7,428 nucleotides of DNA from contig DBGA01000029.1 in NCBI GenBank assembly GCA_002295325.1, positions 1 through 7,428 of the forward strand, given 5' to 3'. The DNA is from Ruminococcaceae bacterium UBA866. GTDB taxonomy: Bacteria; Bacillota; Clostridia; Oscillospirales; Ruminococcaceae. The notes beneath the pieces were generated by a model, which made no database searches, was not told the origin of the DNA, and saw only the letters and a list, made by a program, of their open reading frames with translations. This document shows positions 1 through 6,646 of the stretch, in pieces (position 1 is the first letter of the stretch; every line of letters begins with the position of its first letter). The translations under genes were made by a program, and so were the position numbers.

Positions 1-233
1 GTATAGCGTAACGCATTTGATTGTTTCTCCACATCCTTGAAGGTAGTATCAATACGGTATTTCAATATATTTAGAATATCCTGTGACAACTGAATGGAGT
101 TTTTTTCTATGATAGCAGTGGTGTCCATGAAATAGATGTACAAAAAAACAATCATTGGAGCAAAGATAAAAATAATAACAAAAAATAGCAATTTGTTTTT
201 AAAGGTTAAATTTTTAATAAAATTTATTTTCAT
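1..233 (-). CDS. YesM-like sensor histidine kinase, N-terminal part (cut by window edge)
   Basis: Only the first 77 codons are inside the window, read on the minus strand from the ATG at 233-231. The start is supported by an AAAGGTGG ribosome binding site (244-251) ten bases upstream. The protein begins with a short basic segment (K2, K7, K12, K14), then one hydrophobic membrane helix at about residues 15-35, then the start of an extracytoplasmic region (DTTAIIEKN..., QLSQDILNIL). This layout, with a helical sensor region beginning right after the first helix, is typical of the YesM/LytS-type membrane kinases that partner AraC-type response regulators, and such a regulator lies nearby at 1511-3112. 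The catalytic domains are outside the window, so the kinase assignment rests on the N-terminal architecture and context. Another membrane sensor, such as a chemoreceptor, is possible but less likely. It is transcribed divergently from the sialidase-like gene. Confidence 0.72.
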   Translation of the reverse strand, partial: MKINFIKNLTFKNKLLFFVIIFIFAPMIVFLYIYFMDTTAIIEKNSIQLSQDILNILKYRIDTTFKDVEKQSNALRY

Positions 234-243
234 AAAGTAATTA

Positions 244-251
244 CCACCTTT
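244..251 (-). promoter_or_regulatory. Ribosome binding site of the sensor kinase gene
   Basis: AAAGGTGG on the minus strand lies ten bases before the ATG at 233-231. The same octamer precedes the response regulator gene. Confidence 0.7.
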
Positions 252-287
252 ATATAAATACAAAGCAAATTAGTTAGCGTATAGAAA

Positions 288-316
288 ATTATAGCATAAA
301 ATGAAAAATATAACAA
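288..316 (-). promoter_or_regulatory. SigA-type promoter for the sensor kinase gene
   Basis: On the minus strand there is TTGTTA (311-316), a 17-base spacer and TATAAT (288-293). The -10 box is preceded by TGC, giving an extended -10. The predicted transcript would start near 281 and run about 48 bases to the kinase start codon. The -35 box lies just upstream of the AGGGAG ribosome binding site of the gene on the other strand, which fits that gene starting at 331 rather than 301. No equally convincing forward promoter was seen in 234-330. Confidence 0.6.
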
Positions 317-330
317 TAGGGAGTCGTATT

Positions 331-1464
331 ATGATAAAAAATAACCTGTTTGAAAGCACAATTCCCCTAGTCGACATCTCAGGTCGCAAAGAAATTCATA
401 ATGTAACCGACAAGGAGTTGGGAGTCTATATCGGTCACCCCGATACTGTTGTTTTAGAGGATGGCACGCTCTGCACCTTTTATCCAAGAGGGCATGGAAA
501 GGGCGAAATCATTTTTAAGAAGAGTCTAGACAATGGAAAAAAATGGTCCGCTAGACAACCCTTGCCCCAGAGCTTTGAAACCAGTATGGAAACCCCTACC
601 GTTTATATTATTGAGCCAATAGGAAAGCCTCAATGTGTTTTGCTTATCAGTGGTATGCCTTATGAGAGCGGTGGGTTTCGCACTGCATGGTCTTACGATG
701 GTTGCAAAACATTTAGTGAATTAAAATACTTTTATGATGATATCGGAATAAGGAGTATTGTTGCTCACTCAAGCCTTACCAGATTAAAGGACAATAGTGG
801 TTATATTGACAAGTGGATGGGGGTTTTTCATGATGAAAAATTTAACAACTGGAAAACCTTTTTGACCTTTGATAAGAATGGAGAGGAACAGTGGTCAAGA
901 CCAGAACGTCTGCTAGAAGCACATGATGAGATTGAAAAAACGGCACAGCTTTGTGAAATAGAAGTGGTGCGTTCTCCCGATGGTAAGGAACTGGCACTAC
1001 TTGCTAGGGCACAAAAGAAAATCACCAATGCCATGGTCGCTTTTTCAACCGATGAGGGTGAAAATTGGACTTGTCCCGAGGAGTTGCCTAGAACGCTGAT
1101 GGGAGAACGTCATAAAGCCTGTTATAATAAATCAATGGAGAGGCTTGTAATCACCTATCGTGACATTATTAGGAATCAGCAGGACGATAGTGCATGGCTT
1201 GCTGGAAGCCTTATGGCATGGGTAGGTCGCTATGAAGATCTGCATGGTAACAGAGAAGGAGATTATGCAGTCCTTTTATGTAAGGATCACAGCCTAGGCA
1301 GAGGTGGTGACTGTGGCTATGCAGGAAATGTTCTTGCAGGTGGAGATGACCATTTTGTTGTTACCTCCTACGGACATTGGGATGAGGAAATGCCTGAAGA
1401 AAGCTATGTCATGACAACGCTTTTGAATCTTGACGAAACTGATAAACTTGCTATTAATAAGTAG
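331..1464 (+). CDS. Sialidase-like Asp-box (BNR) beta-propeller protein, cytoplasmic
   Basis: This 377-residue protein resembles the sialidase superfamily (GH33-type six-bladed propellers). Asp boxes are visible: SLDNGKKW at residues 65-72, STDEGENW at 239-246, and a degenerate SYDGCKTF at 121-128. The segment around 208-226 (CEIEVVRSPDGKELALLAR) matches the usual 'E-hydrophobic-DG-hydrophobic-R' strand, and the C-terminal GDCGYAGNVLAGG fits the last blade. The usual N-terminal arginine motif (RIP) is replaced by GHPDTVV at 35-41. There is no signal peptide or membrane segment, so it should act inside the cell. I chose the ATG at 331 because AGGGAG (318-323) lies seven bases upstream; the in-frame ATG at 301 has no ribosome binding site. 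It is the first gene of a probable operon, 46 bases ahead of the response regulator. The superfamily is fairly secure, true sialidase activity is not; another exo-glycosidase or a non-hydrolytic propeller is possible. Confidence 0.78.
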   Translation: MIKNNLFESTIPLVDISGRKEIHNVTDKELGVYIGHPDTVVLEDGTLCTFYPRGHGKGEIIFKKSLDNGKKWSARQPLPQSFETSMETPTVYIIEPIGKPQCVLLISGMPYESGGFRTAWSYDGCKTFSELKYFYDDIGIRSIVAHSSLTRLKDNSGYIDKWMGVFHDEKFNNWKTFLTFDKNGEEQWSRPERLLEAHDEIEKTAQLCEIEVVRSPDGKELALLARAQKKITNAMVAFSTDEGENWTCPEELPRTLMGERHKACYNKSMERLVITYRDIIRNQQDDSAWLAGSLMAWVGRYEDLHGNREGDYAVLLCKDHSLGRGGDCGYAGNVLAGGDDHFVVTSYGHWDEEMPEESYVMTTLLNLDETDKLAINK

Positions 1465-1494
1465 TGTCATTTGAAAGTCTTCGTAGGCTACGTG

Positions 1495-1502
1495 AAAGGT
1501 GG
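1495..1502 (+). promoter_or_regulatory. Ribosome binding site that sets a TTG start
   Basis: AAAGGTGG sits eight bases before the TTG at 1511. It overlaps the only longer in-frame candidate start, GTG at 1499, which would therefore have no usable site of its own. Confidence 0.7.
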
Positions 1503-1510
1503 GCATAAAC

Positions 1511-3112
1511 TTGTTTAAGGTATTTACGGTCGATGATGAAACGGTTATGTATAACGGCTTAATTAATTTGATTGATTGGGAAAGCCTTGGCTGTGTTGTA
1601 TGCGGATCCCAAACAAATGGTGAACGGGGTTTGGAGAGCATTCTTGAATTGAAACCCGATATTGTTATTTCAGATATTTGTATGCCTGAAATGGATGGGC
1701 TTGAAATGGTAAAGCACGTGAAGGAAGCACTTCCTCATTGCAAAGTTATTATGGTAACTGCCTATCGCGAGTTTAATTATGCCCACGATGCCATAAAACT
1801 CGGAGCATTTGATTTTATTTTAAAGCCATTTAAAATTGATGCGATTACTTCGTCTGTCAAGCGTGCGGTGACACAATTAAAATTTCAGCTTACCAAAGAT
1901 GAGGAATTCAGCAAACTACGCAACTATTATGAAAAATCTATGCCTGTATTGAAAGAGAAATGTCTTTTTGATCTTTTGGTAAACGGATTCAGTACTAAGG
2001 ATAATGAAGAACAGCTTTTAAGCTATGGTCTTGAAATTCATGGATTTGTCCTTGTAACCTGTCGTCTTTCGGAGCTAAAGTGTGCACAAGAGGATGAAAG
2101 TATTTACCGCCTTGGAGTCGTAAAAACATTTTTAGATATGTTTTCTCAAAAATATAAAGTGGAAAAGGTCTCGATAAACAGTAAACTTTGTTCGTTTCTA
2201 TTCTGCTTTGAGGGTTGTGAGAAAAACCTGATTAACCACAGGTTTTACCATGATATAGACGATATAGTAAAACTAATCTTTGAGTGCTTTCAAATTCAGA
2301 TAACGGCTGGTATTAGCAGTTGGGGGCACGGAGCCAATAACCTTTTTGCAAAGTATCAGGAAAGCATCTATGCACTTGAACAAATCGAAGGAGATGAGCA
2401 ATCCATTATACTGTTTGAGGATTTGCAGCATCTTTATAAGGACAGCAGTGTGAGTTACTTTGAAACTCTCCAAACACAGCTAGTGGGCACTATACAGCTA
2501 GGAAAAACCGATAAGACACAAGAATTGCTTCAAGAGGGACTGGAATATATCCAAGTTTGCACTACCCTAAATGAAGAGCTGATTGCAGACTTCTTTACAA
2601 CTACATACAAAAAAATTCAGTATATAGAAAAATCTCTAAAACACTTGATACAAAATTCATTTGATGAAAAGAGAGCAGAGGAAGATTTTATCTTTGAAAA
2701 TCTTCAGTTTGCTTATGACCGGCTTTCTTTCTATGCAAATAAGGTTTCAAGGGAAATACAGGGCTTTAACACCTGTAAAACCAACGACATAGTTTTAAAT
2801 GCAGTAAAGTACATGCGGGAAAATTATCAAAATTCGATTACCTTGAACCACGTTGCAGACGAAGTTCATGTTAGCTTGTACTATTTAAGCAGATTGTTTA
2901 AAAAGCAGTATAATCAAACTTTTTCGGAGTACCTCATCAATATGCGCATCCATTATGCAAAAGAATATATGAGGAATACCCAATACAAGGCTTATGAAAT
3001 AGGCGAGCTTGTTGGTATCAGTGACCCCCATTATTTTTCAAAATGCTTCAAACGGTGCACAGGGCAGACCCCCACAGCTTATCGAGAAAATATTTTAACT
3101 GGTAAAATCTAA
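1511..3112 (+). CDS. YesN-like two-component response regulator, AraC-family DNA-binding domain
   Basis: This is a 533-residue transcription factor. The receiver domain spans about residues 1-120, with the acidic pair D8-D9, phospho-acceptor D55 (in VISDICMPEMDG), T83 and K105 (in ILKPF), so the phosphorylation site is intact. A central region of about 300 residues without a recognised motif follows, as usual in YesN-type regulators. The C-terminal AraC-type double helix-turn-helix covers about 425-525; SITLNHVADEVHVSLYYLSR forms the first unit and AYEIGELVGISDPHYFSKCFK, ending in GQTPTAYR, the second. The start is taken as TTG 1511, giving the family-typical opening M-F-K-V-F-T-V-D-D-E right after a strong ribosome binding site; GTG 1499 would add four residues. 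It lies between the sialidase-like and GH30 genes in a same-strand cluster and probably activates it, most likely partnered by the divergent kinase at the window's left edge. Confidence 0.93.
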   Translation: MFKVFTVDDETVMYNGLINLIDWESLGCVVCGSQTNGERGLESILELKPDIVISDICMPEMDGLEMVKHVKEALPHCKVIMVTAYREFNYAHDAIKLGAFDFILKPFKIDAITSSVKRAVTQLKFQLTKDEEFSKLRNYYEKSMPVLKEKCLFDLLVNGFSTKDNEEQLLSYGLEIHGFVLVTCRLSELKCAQEDESIYRLGVVKTFLDMFSQKYKVEKVSINSKLCSFLFCFEGCEKNLINHRFYHDIDDIVKLIFECFQIQITAGISSWGHGANNLFAKYQESIYALEQIEGDEQSIILFEDLQHLYKDSSVSYFETLQTQLVGTIQLGKTDKTQELLQEGLEYIQVCTTLNEELIADFFTTTYKKIQYIEKSLKHLIQNSFDEKRAEEDFIFENLQFAYDRLSFYANKVSREIQGFNTCKTNDIVLNAVKYMRENYQNSITLNHVADEVHVSLYYLSRLFKKQYNQTFSEYLINMRIHYAKEYMRNTQYKAYEIGELVGISDPHYFSKCFKRCTGQTPTAYRENILTGKI

Positions 3113-3176
3113 ATTTCTTAGAAAGGCGTGAATCCAATGTTTTTAGTATGAGTTCATCAACCTACACATTTATTCT

Positions 3177-3183
3177 GGAGGTG
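3177..3183 (+). promoter_or_regulatory. Ribosome binding site of the GH30 gene
   Basis: GGAGGTG lies six bases before the ATG at 3190. It fixes that start over the in-frame ATG at 3148, which lacks a site and would put 14 extra residues before the signal peptide. Confidence 0.8.
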
Positions 3184-3189
3184 TTTATA

Positions 3190-4992
3190 ATGAAAAGAAA
3201 ATTACTTAAACGCACAGCATCAGTATTGGCATTAACAATTTTATGCAGCGGTTTTTCTTTTTTTCAAACAACAGCGTATGCTGCATCTACAACAGAAATA
3301 GTGATTGATTGGAACGATATAAAACAGGAAATGGATGGATTTGGAGTTACCCAAGAGGAAGAATGTACTTATGTTATGCAAGAGCCTGTACGCAGTGAAA
3401 TTATGGATTTACTCTATTCTAAAGAAAACGGAATTGGCTTATCTATCGTGAGAACTGAAATTGGCTGTGGCGAAAGCAAACCAACAATTGAACCCGAAAA
3501 GGGCGTCTGGAATTATGAGGGGGATCCCCGCGAACTTTGGTATTTTAACGAAGCGACTCAAAGAGGTGTCGATAAAATATACGGAACAGTTTGGACACCC
3601 CCTAAATGGATGAAAACAAACAACAGTTGGTACAATGGTGGATTTTTAAAAAGCGAATGTTATCAAGATTATGCAGATTACCTTGCACAATACGTAAAAA
3701 TTTATAAGAATTATCATAATGTGGATATTTTTGGAGTTTCAATAGCAAATGAACCAGAATATCCCGCTAAGTGGAAATCCTGCTTATGGACAGCTGAAAC
3801 CTATCGCAACTTTATTGTTAACTATCTAGCTCCGACCTTCGAGCGTGAAGGGATTACCGCAAATATTATGGCCGGAGAGAGTGGCATTTGGAGCGAAAGT
3901 GTTGTTAAGAGCACCTTAAACGACCCTGTTGGTGCGCAAGTGCTTGATATTGTCACAGGACATCAGTATCAAGGGCCTGTACTTGACTTTCCAACCGCTA
4001 GGGCAAAAGGCAAAAAAGTTTGGATGTCTGAACTTAGTGAAACAACCAGTCCATTTAGTGTTTCTATTGCAGATGCTGTAAAATGGGCTAAGAAAGTTCA
4101 CTCGTTTATGACCGTTCCAGATGCGAGTGCTTTTCTTTATTGGCGTGGCGCTCATACCACGGACAGCAATCAAACGCTTATCAGACTTGATGGTCCATCC
4201 TCTTATACAACATCAAAACGACTGTTTGCAATAGGCAACTACAGCAAATTTGTTCGCCCTGGTTATGTTAGAATTGACGCAACAGACAAACCAAAATCTG
4301 ATGTATATGTTACCGCATATAAGAATCCCGCTACAGGGGATTTTTCCGTCGTTTTAATTAATGACAGTGACAGTAATAATTATACCTTTGATATTCGTCT
4401 GCAAAATTTCACAGCAGGGGTTTTATCTGCTACTGTAACCGATGTAAATAACAATCTAAAACCATCAGACCAAACGCCTAAAGTGAATGATAAATTTACA
4501 ATTACTTTAGGAAGCAAGAGTGTTGTTACCTTATCCGGACAAAAGGATTCTCCAGTTCCGGCTTCAAAAACCTATGCATTTAATGACACATTAGATGACG
4601 AAACCAAAATTTATTCTAAAACAAATGGCTGGCTAATCGAAAAGGGAAATGATTTTGGACGGTATGACAATGACAGCAGCTGCATTAGACGCTCTGAGCT
4701 TTCCACACAAAGCGTAACCTATAAGCTAGACAATATGAAGGATTTTCTTGCTACCATTTATTATTGTGATAACCTTGATGGAATTAAATTCTATACCTCA
4801 AGTGATGGTGTTGGGTTTACCGAACTTGGCACTTCACATAGCAATCCTATTTATACTGCAAAGGATTGGAACAGGGTCAAGTTTACACCACAAAATTTAA
4901 TTCAGAATGGAACAAATTATCTAAAAGTAGAATTTAGTGGCGGTGTGAGCGCATGGAATAAGCATTTAGCACAAATAAGCATTGACAATTAA
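3190..4992 (+). CDS. Secreted family GH30 glycoside hydrolase with C-terminal accessory domain
   Basis: This 600-residue exported enzyme has a clear signal peptide: KRKLLKR, a hydrophobic core, and cleavage likely after AYA at residue 31. The (beta/alpha)8 catalytic domain follows, with WTPPKWMK, the acid/base E188 in SIANEPEY and the nucleophile E281 in WMSELSE; 93 residues apart is normal for the family. The GH30 side beta-sandwich starts around NYSKFVRPGYVRIDAT and runs to about residue 450. A Pro/Ser linker (PVPAS, about 455-459) leads to a roughly 140-residue C-terminal region of beta-sandwich character, possibly carbohydrate-binding; there is no dockerin or sortase signal. The overall pattern recalls bacterial GH30 xylanases such as XynC, but the glucuronate-binding arginine segment of that group (WWYIRR) is replaced by YWRGAH, so the substrate is uncertain. 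It lies 77 bases after the regulator gene and is probably co-transcribed with it. Confidence 0.92.
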   Translation: MKRKLLKRTASVLALTILCSGFSFFQTTAYAASTTEIVIDWNDIKQEMDGFGVTQEEECTYVMQEPVRSEIMDLLYSKENGIGLSIVRTEIGCGESKPTIEPEKGVWNYEGDPRELWYFNEATQRGVDKIYGTVWTPPKWMKTNNSWYNGGFLKSECYQDYADYLAQYVKIYKNYHNVDIFGVSIANEPEYPAKWKSCLWTAETYRNFIVNYLAPTFEREGITANIMAGESGIWSESVVKSTLNDPVGAQVLDIVTGHQYQGPVLDFPTARAKGKKVWMSELSETTSPFSVSIADAVKWAKKVHSFMTVPDASAFLYWRGAHTTDSNQTLIRLDGPSSYTTSKRLFAIGNYSKFVRPGYVRIDATDKPKSDVYVTAYKNPATGDFSVVLINDSDSNNYTFDIRLQNFTAGVLSATVTDVNNNLKPSDQTPKVNDKFTITLGSKSVVTLSGQKDSPVPASKTYAFNDTLDDETKIYSKTNGWLIEKGNDFGRYDNDSSCIRRSELSTQSVTYKLDNMKDFLATIYYCDNLDGIKFYTSSDGVGFTELGTSHSNPIYTAKDWNRVKFTPQNLIQNGTNYLKVEFSGGVSAWNKHLAQISIDN

Positions 4993-5016
4993 TTGTTTTT
5001 TTACCTCACTAGAAAG

Positions 5017-5048
5017 GAACCGGCTGATGAATGTTTTATCAGCCGTTC
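5017..5048 (+). terminator. Putative terminator hairpin after the GH30 operon
   Basis: CGGCTGAT (5021-5028) pairs with ATCAGCCG (5038-5045) around a nine-base loop. The stem can extend by GAA/TTC if C5020 bulges. It lies 24 bases after the GH30 stop codon. No strong T-tract follows, only TTCTCTTAT, so termination may be weak or factor-assisted. Confidence 0.5.
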
Positions 5049-5198
5049 TCTTATGGAATCCAGTACCCCTTGTCCAGCTCCTGTGTATTATCGCTCCCCT
5101 ATGCTAGGAGGAAATAAGACTTAAAAACTCCTGCTGATTCTGACTTCCTGTTTGCCTGCAATCTACAAAATCTTGCTTTAATAGTGCAATATTTTACA

Positions 5199-5227
5199 TT
5201 CACAATCTGATTGCTATCACACATAAT
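5199..5227 (+). promoter_or_regulatory. Candidate SigA-type promoter for the aldolase gene
   Basis: TTCACA (5199-5204), a 17-base spacer and CATAAT (5222-5227) each differ from the consensus boxes by one base. The predicted start near 5234 gives a leader of about 68 bases before the GTG at 5302. With the hairpin upstream, this suggests the aldolase is transcribed separately from the GH30 operon. Confidence 0.5.
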
Positions 5228-5288
5228 GGATAAAGAAAGTTATATGGCCACACAGGTCACAGTTCATCTGTATTATTAAAAATTGATT

Positions 5289-5294
5289 GGAGAG
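5289..5294 (+). promoter_or_regulatory. Ribosome binding site that sets a GTG start
   Basis: GGAGAG lies seven bases before GTG 5302. The longer in-frame candidate, TTG 5287, overlaps this site and so is unlikely to be the start. Confidence 0.65.
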
Positions 5295-5301
5295 AAAATA
5301 C

Positions 5302-6231
5302 GTGATAAGTGATAGAAATAAGGCACTAGGTGGGATAATCCCTGCATTCTATGCCTGTTATGATAGCCATGGAGAAATTAGCACTAGCGGTGTTCAAGAG
5401 TTGACACAACATCTTATCAAAAAGGGCATAGACGGGGTTTATGTATGTGGCTCGTCGGGCGAATGCATCTATCAAAATGTGTCAGAAAGAAAATTGGTGC
5501 TTGAAAATGTTGTAAAGGCGGCAGGAGGTAAAATTACAATCATTGCACATGTTGCCTGTAACAACACAAGAGACAGCATAGAACTTGCCAAGCACGCAGA
5601 AGGCTTGGGTGTAGATGCGATTGCGGCAATACCGCCAATCTATTTCCGTCTTCCAGAGTATGCAATTGCAGAATATTGGAATAGCATTTCAGCCGCCGCA
5701 CCCAATACAAACTTTATGATTTATAACATACCTCAACTCGCAGGAACCGCACTTACTGTAAATCTTTTTCAAGAAATGAGAAAAAATTCACGAGTTCGTG
5801 CACTTAAAAATTCGTCAATGCCAGTTCAGGATATCCAATTATTTAAGGACGCTGGTGGAAAAGATTTCCCCGTATTTAACGGTTCAGATGAGCAATTTAT
5901 TGGAGGCATCGCAATGGGTGCAGATGGTGGTATCGGTGGAACCTATGCGATAATGCCCGAGTTGTTTTTAAAAATGTGGGAAGTCCTTAGAGATGGAGAT
6001 ATGTTAGCTGCACAAGAAATACAATTTGAGGTCAATAAAATTATTGCTACCCTCATCAACTGCCATGGAAATCTTTACGCCGCCATGAAGGAAGTTCTTA
6101 AAATAAGAGTAGGTCTTGAACTTGGCAGTGTAAGACCACCGCTGACACCACTTACCCAAGAAGATTTGGTACAGGTCAAGAGGTGCGCCGAAATGATTGA
6201 CGGCGCTATCAAAAGATACTGTCCAGAGTAA
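5302..6231 (+). CDS. N-acetylneuraminate lyase-like DapA/NAL-family aldolase
   Basis: This 309-residue cytoplasmic TIM-barrel class I aldolase carries the family catalytic set: GSSGE at 50-54 (pyruvate carboxylate binding), Y141 in IYNIP, and the Schiff-base lysine K169 in ALKNSS. GSDE at 194-197 matches the G-x-D-E that contacts the sugar tail of sialic acid in E. coli NanA, and GADGGIGGTY at 206-215 matches its GxDGxIGxTY region. These favour a lyase for a 2-keto-3-deoxy sugar acid, possibly N-acetylneuraminate (to N-acetylmannosamine and pyruvate), over dihydrodipicolinate synthase. Differences from typical lyases (T to S in GSTGE, KNSS for KxTS, IGG for IGS) leave the exact substrate open. 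GTG 5302 is chosen on its GGAGAG site. The gene stands alone between its own promoter and a strong terminator, with no kinase, epimerase or transporter beside it in the window. Confidence 0.85.
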   Translation: MISDRNKALGGIIPAFYACYDSHGEISTSGVQELTQHLIKKGIDGVYVCGSSGECIYQNVSERKLVLENVVKAAGGKITIIAHVACNNTRDSIELAKHAEGLGVDAIAAIPPIYFRLPEYAIAEYWNSISAAAPNTNFMIYNIPQLAGTALTVNLFQEMRKNSRVRALKNSSMPVQDIQLFKDAGGKDFPVFNGSDEQFIGGIAMGADGGIGGTYAIMPELFLKMWEVLRDGDMLAAQEIQFEVNKIIATLINCHGNLYAAMKEVLKIRVGLELGSVRPPLTPLTQEDLVQVKRCAEMIDGAIKRYCPE

Positions 6232-6308
6232 TAACACAATTAGGATGACCATTTATCATATACGATTGATTATGCGCTTAAGTTAGTTTAAGTTCAATTT
6301 GGGAAGCC

Positions 6309-6344
6309 ACAAAAGCTCACAAACGAAAGTTTGTGAGCTTTTGT
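6309..6344 (+). terminator. Strong stem-loop terminator after the aldolase gene
   Basis: This is a perfect 16-bp stem (6309-6324 with 6329-6344) closed by a GAAA tetraloop, 78 bases after the aldolase stop codon. The 3' arm ends in CTTTTGT, and the symmetry gives the same on the other strand, so it could work in both directions. The T-tract is part of the stem rather than after it. Confidence 0.8.
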
Positions 6345-6495
6345 AAGATAAATGTTTATTACTAAACTGTAATATGTATTTTTTCACTAATGTTGAGGGG
6401 CAAGACTGTAACTAAACTATTTACTTAAATTAATTCAAAGTTATAGAATGAAAGCAATGAGCTAGACTTGTAAAGAGGGATGACAAACGTTGCAC

Positions 6496-6509
6496 AAAAC
6501 GATTACATT
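6496..6509 (+). repeat. 14-base direct repeat, copy 1 (cre-like)
   Basis: AAAACGATTACATT, identical to the copy at 6647-6660. With its flank, ACAAAACGATTACA fits the catabolite-responsive element consensus TGWAAACGNTWNCA at 12 of 14 positions, missing the leading TG. Confidence 0.6.
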
Positions 6510-6646
6510 ATTTGTTAGTAGACTATTGTATTTAACCTTTTTGTATAAAAAACAATATTATTTGAACAACTTGCAAAGTAACATAGCTACTGTATTTATA
6601 TAATGAGATTGTTTAATTGAGGTTTGTAGTGCAGTTTCAACAATAA

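Larger units (their letters stand above)
4993..5301. other. Intergenic gap between the GH30 and aldolase genes
   Basis: Apart from the hairpin and promoter listed separately, this 309-base gap has no gene I can support. The part at about 5049-5190 is less AT-rich than the other gaps. It contains AGGAGGAAATAAG (5106-5118) with no start codon at the right distance, and short open stretches on both strands such as an unstarted 27-codon one on the minus strand. It could be a decayed gene fragment, but no homology is recognised. Confidence 0.5.

Noticed and set aside
301..330. Ten-codon upstream extension of the sialidase-like gene from ATG 301
   Set aside because: There is no ribosome binding site before 301, the segment carries the minus-strand -35 box and the AGGGAG site, and ATG 331 is well spaced from that site.
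828..1034. Minus-strand open frames inside the sialidase-like gene, including 1294-1641
   Set aside because: They overlap well-supported coding sequence, have no recognisable domains, and look like shadows of the forward genes.
1481..1493. CGTAGGCTACG inverted repeat before the response regulator gene
   Set aside because: The single-base centre cannot form an RNA hairpin, and one short dyad is weak evidence for an operator.
3137..3151. Four-codon leader peptide (MFLV) whose stop overlaps ATG 3148 as ATGA
   Set aside because: The ribosome binding site is only moderate (AAAGGCG), and four codons followed by an unused ATG is easily chance; the real start at 3190 has its own strong site.
5040..5200. 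Possible decayed gene or mobile-element remnant in the less AT-rich part of the gap
   Set aside because: Only short frames without starts are present, there are no terminal repeats and no recognisable similarity; kept only as a note in the gap entry.
6278..6294. TTAAGTT repeated with a 10-base period
   Set aside because: Seven-base AT-rich repeat between a stop codon and a terminator; too short and low in complexity to support a role.
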